From: RUG12461 sp045661345
GTDB lineage: Bacteria; Bacillota; Clostridia; Lachnospirales; Lachnospiraceae
DNA: 64,000 nucleotides
Assembly (NCBI GenBank): GCA_045661345.1
Contig: JAZRFM010000005.1
Location: forward strand, 62,001 to 126,000
Direction of reading: 5' to 3'
The notes beneath the pieces were generated by a model. That model worked only from the letters and a program-made list of their open reading frames with translations. It did no database searches and was not told the origin of the DNA. The position numbers and the translations under genes were made by a program. Shown here piece after piece: positions 34,972-43,995 of the stretch; position 1 is the stretch's first letter, and each line of letters starts with the position of its first letter.

Positions 34972-37464
34972 TTACTCCATATGCAATGCGCCGACAAAAT
35001 TGCTGCCATCGGCTTCGTTCAAATACCGTTCACATTCAAACAGGTACCATTTCGTGATCTCATCCTCCGGCATTTCGCGAAGGATCTCGGTGAAGCAGTT
35101 TCTGGCAAAGTAAAAATCCTGCTTGTAGAAAAGATCAAGCGCTTCCGCGAAGCGGCTCAGCATCTGCAGCCGAACCTGACGCACCCTGGTGCTGCACGCA
35201 TCCAGCACCTCGTAGAGCTCCACACGATGTTCCGGATTCTCGGGATCCGGCAGCACGAACCCAATGTATCTGAGATCGTAACGGTTCTCCTCATGATCAC
35301 GCACCGCAGCCGTAATGAGAACCCCGAGCCGCATCCGCCTGAACCAGTCCACATAGCCCTCGAGATTCTCCGTCTCCGGGGAGGAAAGGAAAGCCGATGC
35401 CTGATCGTTGGTCCCGGCGATGCCGTAAACAAAGGGCGCATAGTGCATCAGAATACAGGTGCTGGGGTATTCCTGCTTCTGCCATTCCCGCAAGGCTTCC
35501 ATAAAATTGATGCCGAAGTTGGCGGAACTCCTGCTTTCGTCCAGAAACAAAAACTTTATGAAGGAAAGATCGCTGCTGCTGGAAATATAGATCCCGTCCT
35601 GCTGCTTCTGATAATGCTCGATGATCTCCATGAAATGGTTCATCCGGTCGAGATCCATGGGGTTATTCGTGTGCTGTCCCGGTGCCGACAGGAGCGCCAT
35701 GGTACCGGAAAGCTGGATCGCGTTGCCGCTGGTGACTTCGGTGATGGAATCCTTGCGCAGAATCCGCTCGATATTCTTCGGCGCAAAGCGGTAATACGCT
35801 TCATAGGTCAGGAACTTGATCCGGTTGGTGTTGCGGATCTTCTTCTGGATCTCAAAGACCGAGTTCCACATATAGTTCATGTCGGTTCCGACCACCACGG
35901 GCTTCGTCACGGTTTCCTGCCCGTTGGCCACCTTTTTCAGTGCCGCAGCCAAACGCCGGATGTCCTGTGCCTGCAGGATGAAAAAGATAAGACCCGCCAC
36001 GCTTCCGGCTGCAAAAAGGATGAGGGAAAACCGGAAGATGTTGCCGTAATTCGCAAAGAACCCGTCTGTGATGTGACTGTACTGGGAAACGCCCACCGCT
36101 GCGTAGTCATAAACCTGCTGGTCATCCAGCGTCTGTGCCACGATGGAGACCTCCGTTCCCTGCAGGATGGTGTGCTCCGTCGCCATGGGCTTCTGCTCGT
36201 TCACCTTGGGGAGGATCTCGGCGGACTCTTCCCCGTAGAGCTCTCCGATATACTGCTTGTTGCGTCCGCTGCCGGACAGGGCGACGATGCCGGTGTCCCG
36301 GTTCACGATACAGATATCGTCCAGCTTGATGGCGCCCTCTGAAGCCGCAATCTGCGATGCGATGCGGTTCTGCAGGATCACGTAAGACTCGGTGTCATAA
36401 AAAAGATCGTCGGAAAAGTTGAGGTTGGCATCCGTCGGGAGATTTTCAAACAGGGTTCCGATAAAATACCGTTCAAACCGTTCGTAATTTTCCGCCTCGA
36501 TGCTCCTCGTCTTCTGCATCAGGAAGAAAAACACAAAACCGATCATCACCGCCAGCACCACTTCATAGGTAAAGATCGCATACGCGACTCTCCGCCGGAG
36601 ACGAAGCAGCCAGGATACGGCGATGATCACCACCACACCGGCGACGCCCACGATGATGAAGGCGACGAAATTGATCCCGGTTGCAGCGATTCTCTGGAAG
36701 AAGGACATCTGGCGGTCGGCAAAAAGCTTGCGCACGACGGGATCCACCGTAAAGGGCTCTTCCGGTGCCTCATTGTCTTTCCTCGTATGGAGCATGCCGT
36801 CGCTGTACTGCGCCTGCGCAAAGAACCGGCCCGCCTCGCTCCCCTGCGCGAGGTACTCCCCGATCTCCACGGTCTGCTTCTTAAATTCCTGCTGCTCCTT
36901 GTAGGAGGGATTCATGGTGGTGATCTCGACGAACTGACTCGCCGGCACCAGATAGACAAAGGCATTCTGCCCGTTGGCAGTCAGGTACGTGAGGTAAGCC
37001 CCGTCGGGACCCATGGAAAAGCCGCTGAGCTTTAAGGTGTTCATGATCCTGAAGACAGGGGTCCTGTGAGACGGTCCCAGCTCTTCATCAAAGGCCACCA
37101 GCTCATATTCATGAACCTCCTGATTGTTATCTGTGCGGATTCTGGTGAGGACGGCATAGACCATCCTGTCATAGGCATAGATCTGCGCCACATCCCATCC
37201 GGAAAACAGCGCTTTGGAACGGGTCTGAAACATCCCCCGGACCTTTCCCTTGTCGGAGATCTCATAGATGATCCCGCCCCTGTCGGTATTATCGCTGACA
37301 AAGATATCCCGCTCACCGATTGCCACATCGTTAAACTCCGTCAGCTCTTTCGTGTAGCCTCTGAAAATCAGCCAGGAAAAAAGGCATGCCACGATGAAAG
37401 CCGCCCAGATGAGGCAGATGATCAGCGTGACTCTTGTATTTTTGTTTTTGAAAAATTCCCTCAT
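34972..37464 (-). CDS. Membrane protein with degenerate class III cyclase domain
   Basis: 830 residues with about four membrane spans: residues 11-33 (VTLIICLIWAAFIVACLFSW), two near 250-330 (FVAFIIVGVAGVVVIIAVSW and VVLAVMIGFVFFFLM), and one near 490 (FRFSLILFAAGSVAGLIFFI). Two extracytoplasmic sensor-like regions lie between them. The cytoplasmic part begins FLTYEAYYRFAPKNIERILR and aligns in pattern with bacterial adenylate cyclase domains that start with a 'RFVPKEFL' helix. The metal-binding Asp motif (usually FSDI) is replaced by LLSAP, so catalysis looks lost. The C-terminus has a TPR-like helix pair (LDLFYKQDFYFARNCFTEIL), as in cyclases of this type. Likely a signalling or scaffold pseudoenzyme. 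Confidence 0.7.
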   Translation of the reverse strand: MREFFKNKNTRVTLIICLIWAAFIVACLFSWLIFRGYTKELTEFNDVAIGERDIFVSDNTDRGGIIYEISDKGKVRGMFQTRSKALFSGWDVAQIYAYDRMVYAVLTRIRTDNNQEVHEYELVAFDEELGPSHRTPVFRIMNTLKLSGFSMGPDGAYLTYLTANGQNAFVYLVPASQFVEITTMNPSYKEQQEFKKQTVEIGEYLAQGSEAGRFFAQAQYSDGMLHTRKDNEAPEEPFTVDPVVRKLFADRQMSFFQRIAATGINFVAFIIVGVAGVVVIIAVSWLLRLRRRVAYAIFTYEVVLAVMIGFVFFFLMQKTRSIEAENYERFERYFIGTLFENLPTDANLNFSDDLFYDTESYVILQNRIASQIAASEGAIKLDDICIVNRDTGIVALSGSGRNKQYIGELYGEESAEILPKVNEQKPMATEHTILQGTEVSIVAQTLDDQQVYDYAAVGVSQYSHITDGFFANYGNIFRFSLILFAAGSVAGLIFFILQAQDIRRLAAALKKVANGQETVTKPVVVGTDMNYMWNSVFEIQKKIRNTNRIKFLTYEAYYRFAPKNIERILRKDSITEVTSGNAIQLSGTMALLSAPGQHTNNPMDLDRMNHFMEIIEHYQKQQDGIYISSSSDLSFIKFLFLDESRSSANFGINFMEALREWQKQEYPSTCILMHYAPFVYGIAGTNDQASAFLSSPETENLEGYVDWFRRMRLGVLITAAVRDHEENRYDLRYIGFVLPDPENPEHRVELYEVLDACSTRVRQVRLQMLSRFAEALDLFYKQDFYFARNCFTEILREMPEDEITKWYLFECERYLNEADGSNFVGALHME

Positions 37465-37473
37465 GAAAACCCC

Positions 37474-38325
37474 TTACTGTAAGAGTGATTCAAGTCCGAT
37501 CTTGTCAAAGCTGCGGATAAAGACGCGCAGCCATGGTACGTCTCCGAAAATCAGATTGGTCAAAAAAGTGAGCACCACAAAAATGGCAAGGGCGACACTG
37601 ATCACGAGGATCACGCGGAACAGGGTGTCCCGGTTATTCTCGAACCAGATGCGGGCGCGGACACGCCACCTCCTCTTCTTCTGCTGCACCGCGGCAAGCT
37701 CCAGATCCTTGTATAGGTCCCGAAAACGGTCATACGCACGTTTCCCGATCTTTTTGGTCAGCAGCACGTAGCTGTTGGCTTTGCGGCCGCGGCCGACCTT
37801 GGGGGAAAGGATCATGAGCAGGAGCTTCGCACACTCCACCACACAGTCCCGCTCGGTCATCTCCGGGTCGAGCTTGGCGAGATCCATGGCGTAGCTTAAG
37901 TAGACGGAATTGTCCCGGGAGATGTGGATCTGCTGCTGTGTCAGCACAAGGTAAAGCAGCGACCAGGGGAGGTTACTTGTCATGCAGGCGATAATGAGGT
38001 TGATACAGACCTCCTCCGACTGTGCAAGGGACATGGCTGTCCCTACATAGAAGCGTTCCAGCGGTCGCTCATTCTTGTAAGGATAGACAATCAGGTACTG
38101 ACCTTCACAGGAAAAGCAGTCCACCAGAACCCTCTCCTGCACCTCCTGTGCCTGCTCATTCAGCTCGATGAAGCGTTTGAGAACGTCGTGATCCTTGACC
38201 AGGATCACGACGTAGCGCCCCCTTGCGGAATCGTTCAGATTCTCACAGACCTGTATTTCGTTGATTTCATTCCGCACAATCAGGCGGACTGTCTTCAGAC
38301 GCATATTCTGCGATTGATAGATCAC
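37474..38325 (-). CDS. One-span membrane protein, possible degenerate kinase
   Basis: 283 residues, with about 225 residues of cytoplasmic domain, a basic stretch (KKRRWRVRARIW), one membrane span near 240-262 (VILVISVALAIFVVLTFLTN) and a short tail. The order YVVILVKDH, a hydrophobic hinge-like YLIVYPYKNERPLERF, helix, then QQIHISRDNSVYLSYAMD is reminiscent of a protein-kinase fold. However, the HRD and DFG motifs are absent, so it would be a pseudokinase like those that scaffold secretion systems (for example EssB/YukC-type proteins). The kinase-fold reading is weak, while the membrane anchoring is firm. It sits between the 617-residue CIS protein and the cyclase-like membrane protein. Confidence 0.6.
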   Translation of the reverse strand: MIYQSQNMRLKTVRLIVRNEINEIQVCENLNDSARGRYVVILVKDHDVLKRFIELNEQAQEVQERVLVDCFSCEGQYLIVYPYKNERPLERFYVGTAMSLAQSEEVCINLIIACMTSNLPWSLLYLVLTQQQIHISRDNSVYLSYAMDLAKLDPEMTERDCVVECAKLLLMILSPKVGRGRKANSYVLLTKKIGKRAYDRFRDLYKDLELAAVQQKKRRWRVRARIWFENNRDTLFRVILVISVALAIFVVLTFLTNLIFGDVPWLRVFIRSFDKIGLESLLQ

Positions 38326-38334
38326 TGTGACTCC

Positions 38335-40188
38335 TTATTTCAGCAGACCCGAAAGCGGGTTCTTAACATCGATACTGCGCTGCTGTTCTTCTTCCAGTCC
38401 CTCTATGCCCTTCTTCTCAACGATGGCATAAGCATAGGTGCATACCACCGGCATATCCGTGCAGTAGATACGGATCTCGTATACGCCCGGTTTCGCAGGT
38501 GCGGTATAGACGCCATCGGACGTGATCTCGCCGCTGTTGGGCTCGGTAAGCTCGTAGGTGATGCTGACCGGCTCCATATTGTTGAAGCGGACGCCGAAGT
38601 AGTGATTCTCCTTGACTGCCATCTTGATGGTGGGCGTCTCCGGGGAAATGGTCTTGCCGGAGTAATCCTCTCTGAGGCCGAGATCGTTGCCCGCCGGGAA
38701 CCTGATGGCCACCCACCGGTAGGTGAGCACGAGATAGTCCACATTTTTCAGAAGCCGGGCACCCACTACGAAGCTGCCCTTGTCATTCAAGACTCGGACC
38801 GCCGTCTCTGCATCCACCACGGTACGCTGTTCCTTTGCAAAAATGTCCGGATTGCCGTAGATGGTACTCTTGGCGCTGGCGCCGATCTTGTCGTCTTCTT
38901 TGATGAATTCGTAGCCCACCTCCACATAGACATTGCCTTTGCCCAGACCGTGCATGATCTCTCCGGAATAGAAGGTGTCGCCCTTCCGCGCGTTTTCTCC
39001 CAGAGGAATCTCCAGCACGCCGGTGGCGATCTCCGGCCCCTGCAGACTGCCGTCCGCATCGGAGTATGACTCCACAGGCTTTACGGGGACTGCGTTCTCA
39101 TGCCCGATGCCGTTTTCGTGGATGAAGTATTCCATATAGTCGTGACGCTGCATCTCCTGTGCCGGCGCCGCGATATAACGTTTGACATTGGTCTCGATGA
39201 CATCCTCGATGATGTAGGCGCTGTCGGTACGCACCAGACGAAGATCCGCCAGACGGATGAAATCTCCCTGCCCGCCCAGGTTCTTCATTTCCAGATTCAT
39301 CTTGCCGATCTCGCGGTTCACAAGCTCTCTGGGCTTCGTATTGGAGAGGAGGATCTTCACCGTAAAATTGCCCGGGGCGGGCACTGCCTTGTCATTCTCA
39401 TAAGCAGACGCGGAGCCTGTCCTGAGGATCACGTTGGTCTCGATGACAGGGGAGTTCTGTACCATCATCCAGTAATCGTAGGTAATGCTCTCTCCCTCTT
39501 CCAGGGTCATATCATTGATGTCCACCGGAATCTCGTTTTTGCCGTCCTCGGAAAGGAAAACCGGAATCTGCAGAATCCCGTGGTAGGTGAGCCGTATTTC
39601 ATCCGGAGATAGCTTGGTCACCACCAGCTGGGCCTTCACGATATGCTCTCTCGTCACCGTGGAGGGCATGACAAATTCGATCCGGTAATGGTCATCGGCC
39701 AGGAGCACCCCTCTTGTGAGGAACTCCGTCTCCATCTCAAAGACCTCCGGCACGTCGTCCCGATCCACCAGAAAAAGCTCGTAGCTCTCCTGAATCCTGT
39801 TGAACTGGAACTCCGTATTCGGATCCGACTGGTCGATGGCGTAGACCTTGTGGACGTTTTCTTCCTTATAACGGACACAGAGGCTGACCAGGTTGGTCTT
39901 CAGCGAGTCAAAGCCCTGAATGGCGGAAAGCTTCTTCACGTCGGAAGAATCCACCACGATCTCGCGCCCCATGCCGTCAATGGCCACCCCATTTTCCACC
40001 AGGATCGACAGGTCATCCAGACTGATGACCGCGAGACCGCAGACCACACCGGAACCGTACATCAAGCAGTTGGAAAACCTGCGTTTGTTGTTGTGGTAGG
40101 TCTGCTCTGCCAGGAAGTCCCCGCTGGACATACGCTTCTTCGGATAATACCGGTTGCGTTCAAAGGGATACAACTGCGTATTGTTCAT
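38335..40188 (-). CDS. eCIS-associated protein with N-terminal 'RNRYY...GVVCGL' domain
   Basis: 617 residues, no signal peptide. The N-terminus FERNRYYPKKRMSSGDFLAE and the following KRRFSN and GSGVVCGLAV blocks (residues about 10-55) match a domain that recurs in eCIS and related CIS loci (pattern RN-x-Y-Y-x-G-K, D-F-x-x-E-Q-x-Y, GxGVVCGL). The rest is beta-rich, with a C-terminal immunoglobulin-like segment (VSITYELTEPNSGEITSDGV, VYTAPAKPGVYEIRIYCTD). Function is not established. It is the first gene downstream of a good extended -10 promoter at 40243-40248. A role as an accessory particle or docking part is inferred. Confidence 0.75.
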   Translation of the reverse strand: MNNTQLYPFERNRYYPKKRMSSGDFLAEQTYHNNKRRFSNCLMYGSGVVCGLAVISLDDLSILVENGVAIDGMGREIVVDSSDVKKLSAIQGFDSLKTNLVSLCVRYKEENVHKVYAIDQSDPNTEFQFNRIQESYELFLVDRDDVPEVFEMETEFLTRGVLLADDHYRIEFVMPSTVTREHIVKAQLVVTKLSPDEIRLTYHGILQIPVFLSEDGKNEIPVDINDMTLEEGESITYDYWMMVQNSPVIETNVILRTGSASAYENDKAVPAPGNFTVKILLSNTKPRELVNREIGKMNLEMKNLGGQGDFIRLADLRLVRTDSAYIIEDVIETNVKRYIAAPAQEMQRHDYMEYFIHENGIGHENAVPVKPVESYSDADGSLQGPEIATGVLEIPLGENARKGDTFYSGEIMHGLGKGNVYVEVGYEFIKEDDKIGASAKSTIYGNPDIFAKEQRTVVDAETAVRVLNDKGSFVVGARLLKNVDYLVLTYRWVAIRFPAGNDLGLREDYSGKTISPETPTIKMAVKENHYFGVRFNNMEPVSITYELTEPNSGEITSDGVYTAPAKPGVYEIRIYCTDMPVVCTYAYAIVEKKGIEGLEEEQQRSIDVKNPLSGLLK

Positions 40189-40242
40189 AGCTTCTTTCCT
40201 CTCCTTTTATAAAAAATGACGAAATACCTCATAATCTTTGTA

Positions 40243-40251
40243 ATTATAACA
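40243..40251 (-). promoter_or_regulatory. Extended -10 promoter of the envelope segment
   Basis: TG-T-TATAAT reads on the minus strand with TATAAT at 40248-40243 and the TG of an extended -10 just upstream. It lies about 55 bases before the ATG at 40188, in an AT-rich gap, with AAAGGAGAGG as ribosome site. No good -35 is present, which is normal for extended -10 promoters. Confidence 0.6.
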
Positions 40252-40314
40252 AAAGAAATGCAAATACTCCATAGAAATTGTGTAAATTGTAAAACTTTTT
40301 CCCGGCGGCCCTTC

Positions 40315-41088
40315 TCAGTGCTTCCTGAAGAACTCCTCCAGATAGTTGAGCAGATCCGTAAAGCTGGTGGATTTCAGGATATACCCGTTGGGCTTCAGAC
40401 CCAGCACCCGGCTTACTTCCTCCTTGGTGCTGATGCCCGTCAGGAAGATCACGGGAATGGAGGCGGTGGTTTTTTCCATCCGAAGCATCTCCAGCACCTT
40501 CGGCCCGTCTGTCACCGGCATATTGTAATCCAACAGGATGAGGTCCACATTTTTTTTGGCAAGGTAAGCAAACGCCGCCGAGCCGCTTGTCACCACGGCC
40601 ACCTTATAGTAATCCTTCAGCCACCCCCGGATCATCCTGCAGAAGGTGGGGTCATCGTCCACGATCAGAAGCTGCTTCGCATCCGCGCTTACCTTCGGCC
40701 TGTCCAGAATGGCCCTGACCGTCTTTTCCAGCAGAGCCATGTCCACGGGACGGTACAGCCAGGCCTGCTCCTCCAGAACGGGAAACAGCTCCACGATGGC
40801 TTTCTGCTGATCCTTTTCCCCCACCACCACTGTTTTTTTTGCATTGGCCTCGATCTGTCCGCAGATCTCTCCGATCCGGGCTTTCTGCACCGTACTGCTG
40901 AGGCAGTCGGGAGAAAGATAGACCAGCACCAGCTCCGTGGAATAGATCTCGTCTTTGACATGCGGGGCGTCGTCAGCCACCACGGTCACGGCGCACTCCA
41001 GCTCCTCCAGCTTCCTCGCGATGCCCCTGGAGATGACACTCTCCTGTGCCCTGATGATCAAAATCTTTTTGCCCCACAGCTCCCCCAT
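40315..41088 (-). CDS. Response regulator with an extra pseudo-receiver domain
   Basis: 257 residues. The C-terminal receiver domain (about 138-257) is intact: LLIVDDDP acidic pair, phospho-acceptor Asp in LILLDYNMP (about residue 185), Thr in VIFLTG and Lys in YILKS. The N-terminal 125 residues have the same alternating strand-helix layout (KKILIIRAQES, LVLVYLSPD, KKTVVVGEKDQ) but lack the Asp, so it is a receiver-like module without chemistry. There is no DNA-binding output domain. It lies 57 bases after the 212-residue gene. It probably acts by protein contact, for example on the CIS ATPase or phosphatase pathway. Confidence 0.88.
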   Translation of the reverse strand: MGELWGKKILIIRAQESVISRGIARKLEELECAVTVVADDAPHVKDEIYSTELVLVYLSPDCLSSTVQKARIGEICGQIEANAKKTVVVGEKDQQKAIVELFPVLEEQAWLYRPVDMALLEKTVRAILDRPKVSADAKQLLIVDDDPTFCRMIRGWLKDYYKVAVVTSGSAAFAYLAKKNVDLILLDYNMPVTDGPKVLEMLRMEKTTASIPVIFLTGISTKEEVSRVLGLKPNGYILKSTSFTDLLNYLEEFFRKH

Positions 41089-41145
41089 AGTATTCTCCTC
41101 ATTCCGGTCCCGTGATGATCGAAGCTTTCTTTTCTTATCTTCCCC

Positions 41146-41784
41146 CTACACCAATAGCGGCAGCAGCACGGCAAGCTCCGTCGCCGTCATGGGTTCGCCG
41201 CATTCCGGGAGAAAAATATGCTCCCTGTGATAGATCAGGTGCAAAACGGCCAGAGACAACTCCGGAAAAATAAACGCATAGGTCAGGGGAATCTCTTCCT
41301 CTCCCGTAAGGATCGTAAGGGACGATGCCGTAGCGCCTTCCGAAGGATCCTCTCTCTCCGTCAGGGCCGAGGTCAGTCCGAGAGACGAAAGGGCTCCCTG
41401 CAGCGCCGTCAGCCGGGGATTGGAAAAGGCTTCCTCCGCTTCCCTTCCCGCACCCTCCGTCATCCCGAAGCACAGACACTCATAGAGCTTCGGGAGAAAG
41501 GGAAAGGCCGGCAGCATGGTGGGGGGATAGAGCGCCGGAAAGCTCCAGGAACGCTCCCCCTCGCAGGAGAGGGTATAATGGAATACCGCATACTCCGACT
41601 CCGTATCCACGAGGCCGCAGGACAGGGAAATCCTCCGCTTCGGACAGGTCAGAAGAATCGTCGGTACCTCCCCCCTGTCCAGGGACAGGTCTGTGGCGAT
41701 GCCCTCCTTCCGAAAAACCGCTGCTGCCTCATCCAACGACGGCAGGAGCATTTCCTCCGTGAAATCGACTTCTCTCTCCTCCAT
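41146..41784 (-). CDS. Unknown 212-residue protein beside the CIS ATPase (paralog of 52416-53054)
   Basis: Soluble and acidic, with no known motif. The segment SWSFPALYPPTMLPAFPFLP (about residues 83-102) followed by KLYECLCFGM is closely matched by the protein encoded at 52416-53054, which is also 212 residues long. The C-termini also match (LTYAFIFPELSLAVLHLIYH and FLPECG). The gene starts on the base after the ATPase stop, so they are coupled. The small size, acidity and pairing suggest an adaptor or chaperone. That is inference. Confidence 0.7.
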   Translation of the reverse strand: MEEREVDFTEEMLLPSLDEAAAVFRKEGIATDLSLDRGEVPTILLTCPKRRISLSCGLVDTESEYAVFHYTLSCEGERSWSFPALYPPTMLPAFPFLPKLYECLCFGMTEGAGREAEEAFSNPRLTALQGALSSLGLTSALTEREDPSEGATASSLTILTGEEEIPLTYAFIFPELSLAVLHLIYHREHIFLPECGEPMTATELAVLLPLLV

Positions 41785-43986
41785 CTACGACTCCTGAATA
41801 AACATGGCGTACTTCCCGAATTCCTCGGAATTGATGAGACGCCCCAGCTTTTCAAATTCATACCGCGTCGCCAGGATAATATCCCGCATGGAGACGGAGC
41901 GCTTCTCGGAGCCCGCAAAGTACGCGGCGGTCAACAGGATGGATTTGATGTTGCTGCCGGTGAGCTCGGTAAAGCGCTCCGCCAGGAACCCATAATCCAC
42001 ATCCCCATCCATGGGTACCTCCTCCGGCAGCATGGTGCGCCACATTTTTTCCCGGGTGGCCGTATCCGGCCGTTCAAAATGCACCACATAGGTGAGCCGC
42101 CGCATAAAGGCATTGTCAAAGCTCTGGTAGCTGTTGGTGGCGAGGATGGTGATCCCGCTGTATTCCTCCACCTTCTGCAGGAGGAAGCTGGTGTCCGAAT
42201 TGGCGTATTTATCGTGGGAATCCTTGATCTCGGTACGCTTGGTAAAGAGGGCGTCCGCCTCATCAAAGAACAGCACCACGCTGCGCTTCTGGGCCTCGTC
42301 GAAGATCCGCGAAAGGTTCTTCTGGGTCTCCCCGATGTATTTGGAAAAGATCTGGGACACATCCACGCGGTACAAAGGCGTCATAACCTCGTTTGCAATG
42401 GCCTGTGCCGCCATGGTCTTGCCTGTGCCGGGCGGTCCGTACATGAGAATGATCACCGCGTTCCCGTAAGCGTTTTTGCGGTTGATCCCCCAGTCCGCCC
42501 CCACACGGTTGCGCAGGCGGAAGCGGTCGCAGGCCGCCTGCAGACGCTTTTTCTCCGCCGCCCCGAGGAAGATATCCTCCCAGGTGTAGTGCGCGTTCAC
42601 CGCGGTGGCAAGATGTTCAAAATGGGAGGTATTGAGCCGGAACAAAAGATCCTGGAGGAGAGCTCTGGACAGGGTCTCCTCCCCGCGGGCATCCATGGTC
42701 TCCCGGGCCTGCCGCAGGATCCGCCGGATGGAAGAAAAGCCGATCTCATGGCAGTCCGCCACATCAAAAATATCAATGCTGTCCTCCAGAAGGATCCCCT
42801 CCGCCGCAAGGAAATACTGCCAGATCCTGATCCGTTCCCTGACATCGGGCAGCGGCAGGGACAGCACCGCCGGAGTACAGGAACAGGGTACAGAAAGGGG
42901 CGGAAGCTTCTGCTCTCCGCAAAGATAGATCAGCCGTCCCGGCATATTTTTTGCAAGTGCCGGCAGCAGCGTGGAAAGGTCGTTTGTCACCTCCTGCTGC
43001 ACGGCGTTTTCGTTTTCCGTTTCCTCCGGTTTTTCCTCCCGGATCAAAATGACTGCGTCCTGCATCCTCAGGGTGAATAAAACGGCGCGAAGGACATTCG
43101 TATCTCCGGGAAGCTCGGCCGTCCGGATCTCAAAAAAGGGAACCCGGCGCCTTTTGGCATGCATTTGCAGAAGCTCCGAAACGTCCTCCGGGTCCTTACT
43201 TTCGATGTAACGAAACCGCGCCGTATCCGAGACCGGCGTGTCCTTTGCAAGGCAGCCAAGCGCCTCCGTAAAAAACCCTGCGATCTCCTCGGGCTCTGTC
43301 TGCACATGGATCGGAAGATCCGCTGTCTGCTCTGCTCCGCAAAGATACGCATATACGGTTTCGGACAGGAGCAGGGGCTCAAGGAGCGGCGGGAAACGTT
43401 TGACGGCCCCATCCCCTCTCCGGTCAAAAAGGAAGGTGCCTAAAGCCCCCTCCGGGGAAAACAGGGTCTGGATCTTTTCCTCGGAATAGCCCAGAAACGC
43501 CGCAAGGGCGGCCACCGTCCCCCGGGTCGGGAAGCGCAGGGTATAGTCGTCCTGCAGGAAGCAATAGATCCGGATGTATTTGAGATCCCAACGGACGGAT
43601 GCCCCCACCAGCACGGCCAGCTTCTCCGGGAGGTTCAGGGAAAGGGCTTCGGAAAGCTCCCGGAAGGGGAGTCTTATATCCTTAGTCGCTTCTTCCCGCT
43701 CACGGATAAAGGCAAGGGCTGCCTCCGCATCCTGCATAGCATCCCCACACTGCCTGTCCTCCGGTCTCATCTCCGGCGGGAGGTCAAAGTAATCCTGCAG
43801 CTCCTCCTCGCTGACAGCGGACGCACGCACATGCCAGCTGTCTTCACGGCAGCGCGCGCCCTTGTCCCGGAGGAAATACTCCAGCGTCATGTCCAGGAGC
43901 AGAAAATGATCCCGCAAATGTTCTCCCGGGGATTCATAGGACTGTCCCTTCTTTTTTTCGTCGAAATACTCTGTAAATCCGTACAA
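41785..43986 (-). CDS. CIS AAA+ ATPase (Afp15/Pvc15-like)
   Basis: 733 residues. The AAA module sits in the C-terminal 270 residues: Walker A GPPGTGKT (about residue 517), Walker B VVLFFDEADALF, sensor 1 ILATNSYQSFDNAFMRRLTY and an arginine-finger region. The preceding 450 residues contain helical domains, as in the ATPases that accompany eCIS particles. In Afp and PVC this enzyme is required for assembly or loading. It lies between the phosphatase gene (10 bases upstream) and the 212-residue gene. Confidence 0.92.
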   Translation of the reverse strand: MYGFTEYFDEKKKGQSYESPGEHLRDHFLLLDMTLEYFLRDKGARCREDSWHVRASAVSEEELQDYFDLPPEMRPEDRQCGDAMQDAEAALAFIREREEATKDIRLPFRELSEALSLNLPEKLAVLVGASVRWDLKYIRIYCFLQDDYTLRFPTRGTVAALAAFLGYSEEKIQTLFSPEGALGTFLFDRRGDGAVKRFPPLLEPLLLSETVYAYLCGAEQTADLPIHVQTEPEEIAGFFTEALGCLAKDTPVSDTARFRYIESKDPEDVSELLQMHAKRRRVPFFEIRTAELPGDTNVLRAVLFTLRMQDAVILIREEKPEETENENAVQQEVTNDLSTLLPALAKNMPGRLIYLCGEQKLPPLSVPCSCTPAVLSLPLPDVRERIRIWQYFLAAEGILLEDSIDIFDVADCHEIGFSSIRRILRQARETMDARGEETLSRALLQDLLFRLNTSHFEHLATAVNAHYTWEDIFLGAAEKKRLQAACDRFRLRNRVGADWGINRKNAYGNAVIILMYGPPGTGKTMAAQAIANEVMTPLYRVDVSQIFSKYIGETQKNLSRIFDEAQKRSVVLFFDEADALFTKRTEIKDSHDKYANSDTSFLLQKVEEYSGITILATNSYQSFDNAFMRRLTYVVHFERPDTATREKMWRTMLPEEVPMDGDVDYGFLAERFTELTGSNIKSILLTAAYFAGSEKRSVSMRDIILATRYEFEKLGRLINSEEFGKYAMFIQES

Positions 43987-43995
43987 CCGCGTCCC

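Noticed and set aside
34972..37464. Active adenylate cyclase
   Set aside because: The metal-binding Asp motif of class III cyclases is replaced, so I call it degenerate and claim no activity.
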